A stretch of DNA of 7,172 nt from Desulfobulbaceae bacterium (lineage in GTDB: Bacteria; Desulfobacterota; Desulfobulbia; Desulfobulbales; SURF-16), in assembly GCA_021160685.1 (NCBI GenBank), contig JAGHCC010000457.1:1-7172 (forward strand). Direction: 5' to 3'. Numbering within the stretch: the stretch's first letter is position 1; each line of letters begins with the position of its first letter. Below the pieces are notes generated by a model. The model made no database searches. It was not told where the DNA came from and was given only the letters and a program-made list of their open reading frames with translations. Positions 4,553-7,172 of the stretch are shown here, piece by piece. The position numbers were made by a program, and so were the translations under genes.

Positions 4553-7172
4553 ATGAAAAAAAAAATAACATCCTTTCTCAAAAAACATATGTGGTTTCTT
4601 CTCTTTGTTTTGCCGGTGCTGCTCGTCATGAGCCTCTATCTGCCCGACATTCTCAAGATCCGCCAGATCCAGACCGAAATTACCAAGAGAATCAGCACAA
4701 CTTTTAACTGTGAGGTTGAAGTCGAATCAGTGCGTTGGCGCTGGGCTCCCCTGCCCCATCTGACATTAAGACAAACACAGCTCAACCATGAAAACTTTGC
4801 GGCCTTTATCCCTAAAATACGATTTTATCCCCACTGGAAATCTCTTTTACTTCACAAAGCTGATTTCGGCCGAATTCTGATCCAAAACCCGCATATTACA
4901 ATCAAGGAAAACTGCAACAAACTGTTACTGAGCAAAGAAGAAGGGGAAAAAATAGTCTTTTCTCTGCCTTCGGCCAACTTTGTCATCAAGAACGGAACAA
5001 TCGAGTCGGAATCATCACCTTTTCCACAAATCAGTTCAAAGGCGCTGAGCTTTTCCGGATTCAATGGAAAAATTGCAATCCATCCCGACAGGGTTCAATT
5101 GGACTTAAAATTTCAAACTCCTTTTGTTGACAAATTCAGTGTACAGGGAGAACTCACCCTCCAGGATCAAAGTTACCGCCTTAGCGTTAACACAAAAAAA
5201 TTTCGGCTGAATCAACTTCTTGTCGTCGGCAAAAAAGACATTCTTCAGCCCCTTGAGTCGGAGGTAGACTTTACTGTTCAGGCCAAGGGAACCGGCAGCG
5301 AAAATTTTGAAATAACCCTGAATGGTCAGCTGCCCGATTTTTCCCTGCAACGCCTGAAAAGACCGGCGTTCATTGATCTGGCCGGCGGCACCCTGAGATT
5401 GAAAAAAACGGCTGAAGACCTGACCCTGGCCATGAACAATGTTCATTTCAATGAGCCGGAGCTATCGTTAAGCGGCGTGATTGGCCGCTCCTTCCCCAAG
5501 GACTCTTCCCCGCCTCTCTGGCATCTGGATCTCACAGCTGCTGAACTTGACCTGACCCGGGCCAGGGAAAAAATTCTCACCCTGTTTGGCGATAATAATA
5601 TTGCCCAAACAGTCTGTAATATTGTTCGCAAGGCCCAGGTCAATCAGGCCAGATATGCGTTTGACGGTCCTGTATCGGATTTCAACTTTCTTGACAAAAT
5701 GCTCATTGAGGTTGATATCGCCACATCAACAATTTACCTTCCCGAGCCCGACCTGTTGCTGACAAAGGCATCGGGCCCCATTGAAATTAAAGACGGCAAA
5801 CTCACTGGTTCAGGGCTTACGGCCTGGCTGGGCAACAGCCGGGGCAGCAATGGTTCCGTGCTGGTGGGAATTTCAAGCAGTATTCATGAATTCACCCTGG
5901 ATCTTGATATTGACGCGGACATCAAAGAACTGCCGGACGCCCTCCATCATCTGATTGACAAAGCGCAGTTTCGCTCTGAAATTAAAAAATTTAAAGGCAG
6001 TGGCAGGGCCGATGGTCATCTGACAATCGGCGACCGGCTGGATGACTTCAGCGTTGAGGTTACTGTCACGGATATGAGCAGGGCCAAGGTGGAATATGAG
6101 CGGCTTCCCTGGATCATTGAACCCTCCAGCGGCCGGCTTGATATCACCGATCACATGGCCGCATGGACCGGTTTTGCTGCCAAAATCGGACCACACCAGA
6201 TCAAACAGACAAAAGGCTCGGCGAGCTGGCAGGATGAGCCGCAACTGGACATCAATCATCTTGACGCCATTCTTGAGCCATCTTCATTTTTTTCCATGTT
6301 GACCAGCTATCCGATGATTGAAGCCGCAATAACCCAAGGTGTGACAGCAATCGATGCGGCGAAAAACAAAACAGCTCTACTGGAACTCACATCCGGAAAC
6401 CTGCATGGCCCGTTTCTGCAACCGAAAAACTGGCAATATCGATTTGACGCCTTGGTCAAAGATACTGTTTTCAGCAGTCCTCTGCTGCCTGAAACTGTTA
6501 CAATTCACGAAAGCTCGGTTCGTATTGACGAGCATCATATCGCCATCAGCAAATGTTTCTCACATTTTCTTCATCAACCTCTTGAGCTGACAGCCTCTCT
6601 TTCGCACACCTTCTGGCTGGACTGGTCCGGTCAATTCACCTTTAACGGCATGGCCGGCCAAGACCATCTTGACTGGCTGGCAGAAAAAGAATGGCTTTCT
6701 CCCACCTTTTTCCCCTGTGTCCCTTGTCGCCTTGATAATTTAACCGTGGCCTGGCAGGAAGAGACAATCACTCTTGACGGGACCATTATTGGCGGTGAAG
6801 CTGAAGACAAGACGATACGGGCGGATCTTCATCTTCATTTTGCCGAAGACGACAGCTGGAATCTCAGTTGTTATGTCAATTCGAAAGAGCAACAGGGGGG
6901 ATTTAAAATAATGAATGATCCCGACAGAGGACTGTTTACTCTTTCCGGATTCGGTGAAATCAAGACGGACTCGATCAACATACTTTTCAAAAATTTCATG
7001 CTTGAATCCGGCATGATCAGCGGTGCCTACGAGGTAAAGGTAAATCATTTCAACACCTTTTTCCTCAAGGGCACCATCAGGATCAATGATTTATACGCAC
7101 GTCTGCGTGATGGGACTCAACCTCTCATAGTCAAAAATCTTTTTCTGTATGGAACCGGCAATGAAATTCACC
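4553..7172 (+). CDS. AsmA-like (AsmA/YhdP/TamB-type) envelope protein, 3' end outside window
   Basis: The frame is open from ATG at 4553 to the window edge: 873 codons without a stop. The N-terminus is Lys-rich (residues 2-11), followed by one hydrophobic segment (13-30), a signal anchor that would leave the rest in the periplasm. Residues about 31-110 have the AsmA-type start: a helix, a VEVESVRWRWAPLPHLTLR-like strand region, then IRFYPHWKSLLLHKADFGRILIQNPHITI, the pattern 'model the layer, list what it encloses' seen in AsmA/DUF748 proteins. The remainder is long alternating beta-strand sequence with few cysteines, as in the beta-groove lipid-transfer proteins of this superfamily, which bridge inner and outer membrane. 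No strong ribosome binding site precedes 4553 (only GGG 2 nt away). It is divergent from the stressosome operon, and no functional link between them is visible. The subfamily cannot be fixed without the C-terminus. Confidence 0.7.
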   Translation, partial: MKKKITSFLKKHMWFLLFVLPVLLVMSLYLPDILKIRQIQTEITKRISTTFNCEVEVESVRWRWAPLPHLTLRQTQLNHENFAAFIPKIRFYPHWKSLLLHKADFGRILIQNPHITIKENCNKLLLSKEEGEKIVFSLPSANFVIKNGTIESESSPFPQISSKALSFSGFNGKIAIHPDRVQLDLKFQTPFVDKFSVQGELTLQDQSYRLSVNTKKFRLNQLLVVGKKDILQPLESEVDFTVQAKGTGSENFEITLNGQLPDFSLQRLKRPAFIDLAGGTLRLKKTAEDLTLAMNNVHFNEPELSLSGVIGRSFPKDSSPPLWHLDLTAAELDLTRAREKILTLFGDNNIAQTVCNIVRKAQVNQARYAFDGPVSDFNFLDKMLIEVDIATSTIYLPEPDLLLTKASGPIEIKDGKLTGSGLTAWLGNSRGSNGSVLVGISSSIHEFTLDLDIDADIKELPDALHHLIDKAQFRSEIKKFKGSGRADGHLTIGDRLDDFSVEVTVTDMSRAKVEYERLPWIIEPSSGRLDITDHMAAWTGFAAKIGPHQIKQTKGSASWQDEPQLDINHLDAILEPSSFFSMLTSYPMIEAAITQGVTAIDAAKNKTALLELTSGNLHGPFLQPKNWQYRFDALVKDTVFSSPLLPETVTIHESSVRIDEHHIAISKCFSHFLHQPLELTASLSHTFWLDWSGQFTFNGMAGQDHLDWLAEKEWLSPTFFPCVPCRLDNLTVAWQEETITLDGTIIGGEAEDKTIRADLHLHFAEDDSWNLSCYVNSKEQQGGFKIMNDPDRGLFTLSGFGEIKTDSINILFKNFMLESGMISGAYEVKVNHFNTFFLKGTIRINDLYARLRDGTQPLIVKNLFLYGTGNEIH

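Noticed and set aside
5105..6259. Minus-strand open frames opposite the AsmA-like gene (for example 5105-5446 and 5873-6259)
   Set aside because: They lie inside an uninterrupted 873-codon frame with AsmA-like character on the + strand and show no domain or ribosome binding site of their own.

Overview
The window suggests a Gram-negative bacterium of moderate GC content, most plausibly a Desulfobacterota (former Deltaproteobacteria) member. This is an inference from three things: the AsmA-like envelope protein, the kind of RsbRST signalling module, and the REP-like and GTAA-ended repeats. No rRNA or other taxonomic marker is present, so the assignment stays tentative.

Layout. Positions 1-103 look like the truncated end of a non-autonomous mobile element that contains a REP-like hairpin. 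A small gene on the + strand (159-314) encodes a 51-residue exported peptide and ends at a terminator (340-377) that has T-runs on both strands. Convergent to it, four genes on the - strand (transcribed 4188 to 494) form a tight operon. The 364-bp divergent intergenic region (4189-4552) carries a 156-bp miniature transposable element with a perfect 8-bp target duplication. From 4553 to the window edge, the + strand encodes the first 873 residues of a large AsmA-like protein.

The operon is an RsbRST (stressosome) partner-switching module. In transcription order it holds a PAS-STAS RsbR-type sensor/scaffold, an RsbS-type STAS protein with its phosphoacceptor serine, a fusion of an RsbT-type kinase with an RsbX-type PP2C phosphatase, and a histidine-kinase-like protein. 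That last protein starts with what looks like a decayed RsbT domain, and its H-box carries Asp where the phosphoacceptor His is expected. The likely logic, by analogy with Bacillus, is as follows. RsbR and RsbS form the scaffold that sequesters the RsbT domain. On signal, RsbT phosphorylates the STAS proteins and leaves the scaffold, and the fused RsbX domain resets it. The usual RsbT target, RsbU, is absent, as are any anti-sigma factor and sigma factor. The output probably runs through the fourth protein, whose RsbT-like domain could dock on the scaffold without being a kinase. This last step is inference.

The most notable points are the two-part degeneracy of the fourth protein, the kinase-phosphatase fusion, the loss of one of the two RsbR phosphorylation positions, and the mobile element lying just upstream of rsbR with a clear IS66-type signature.
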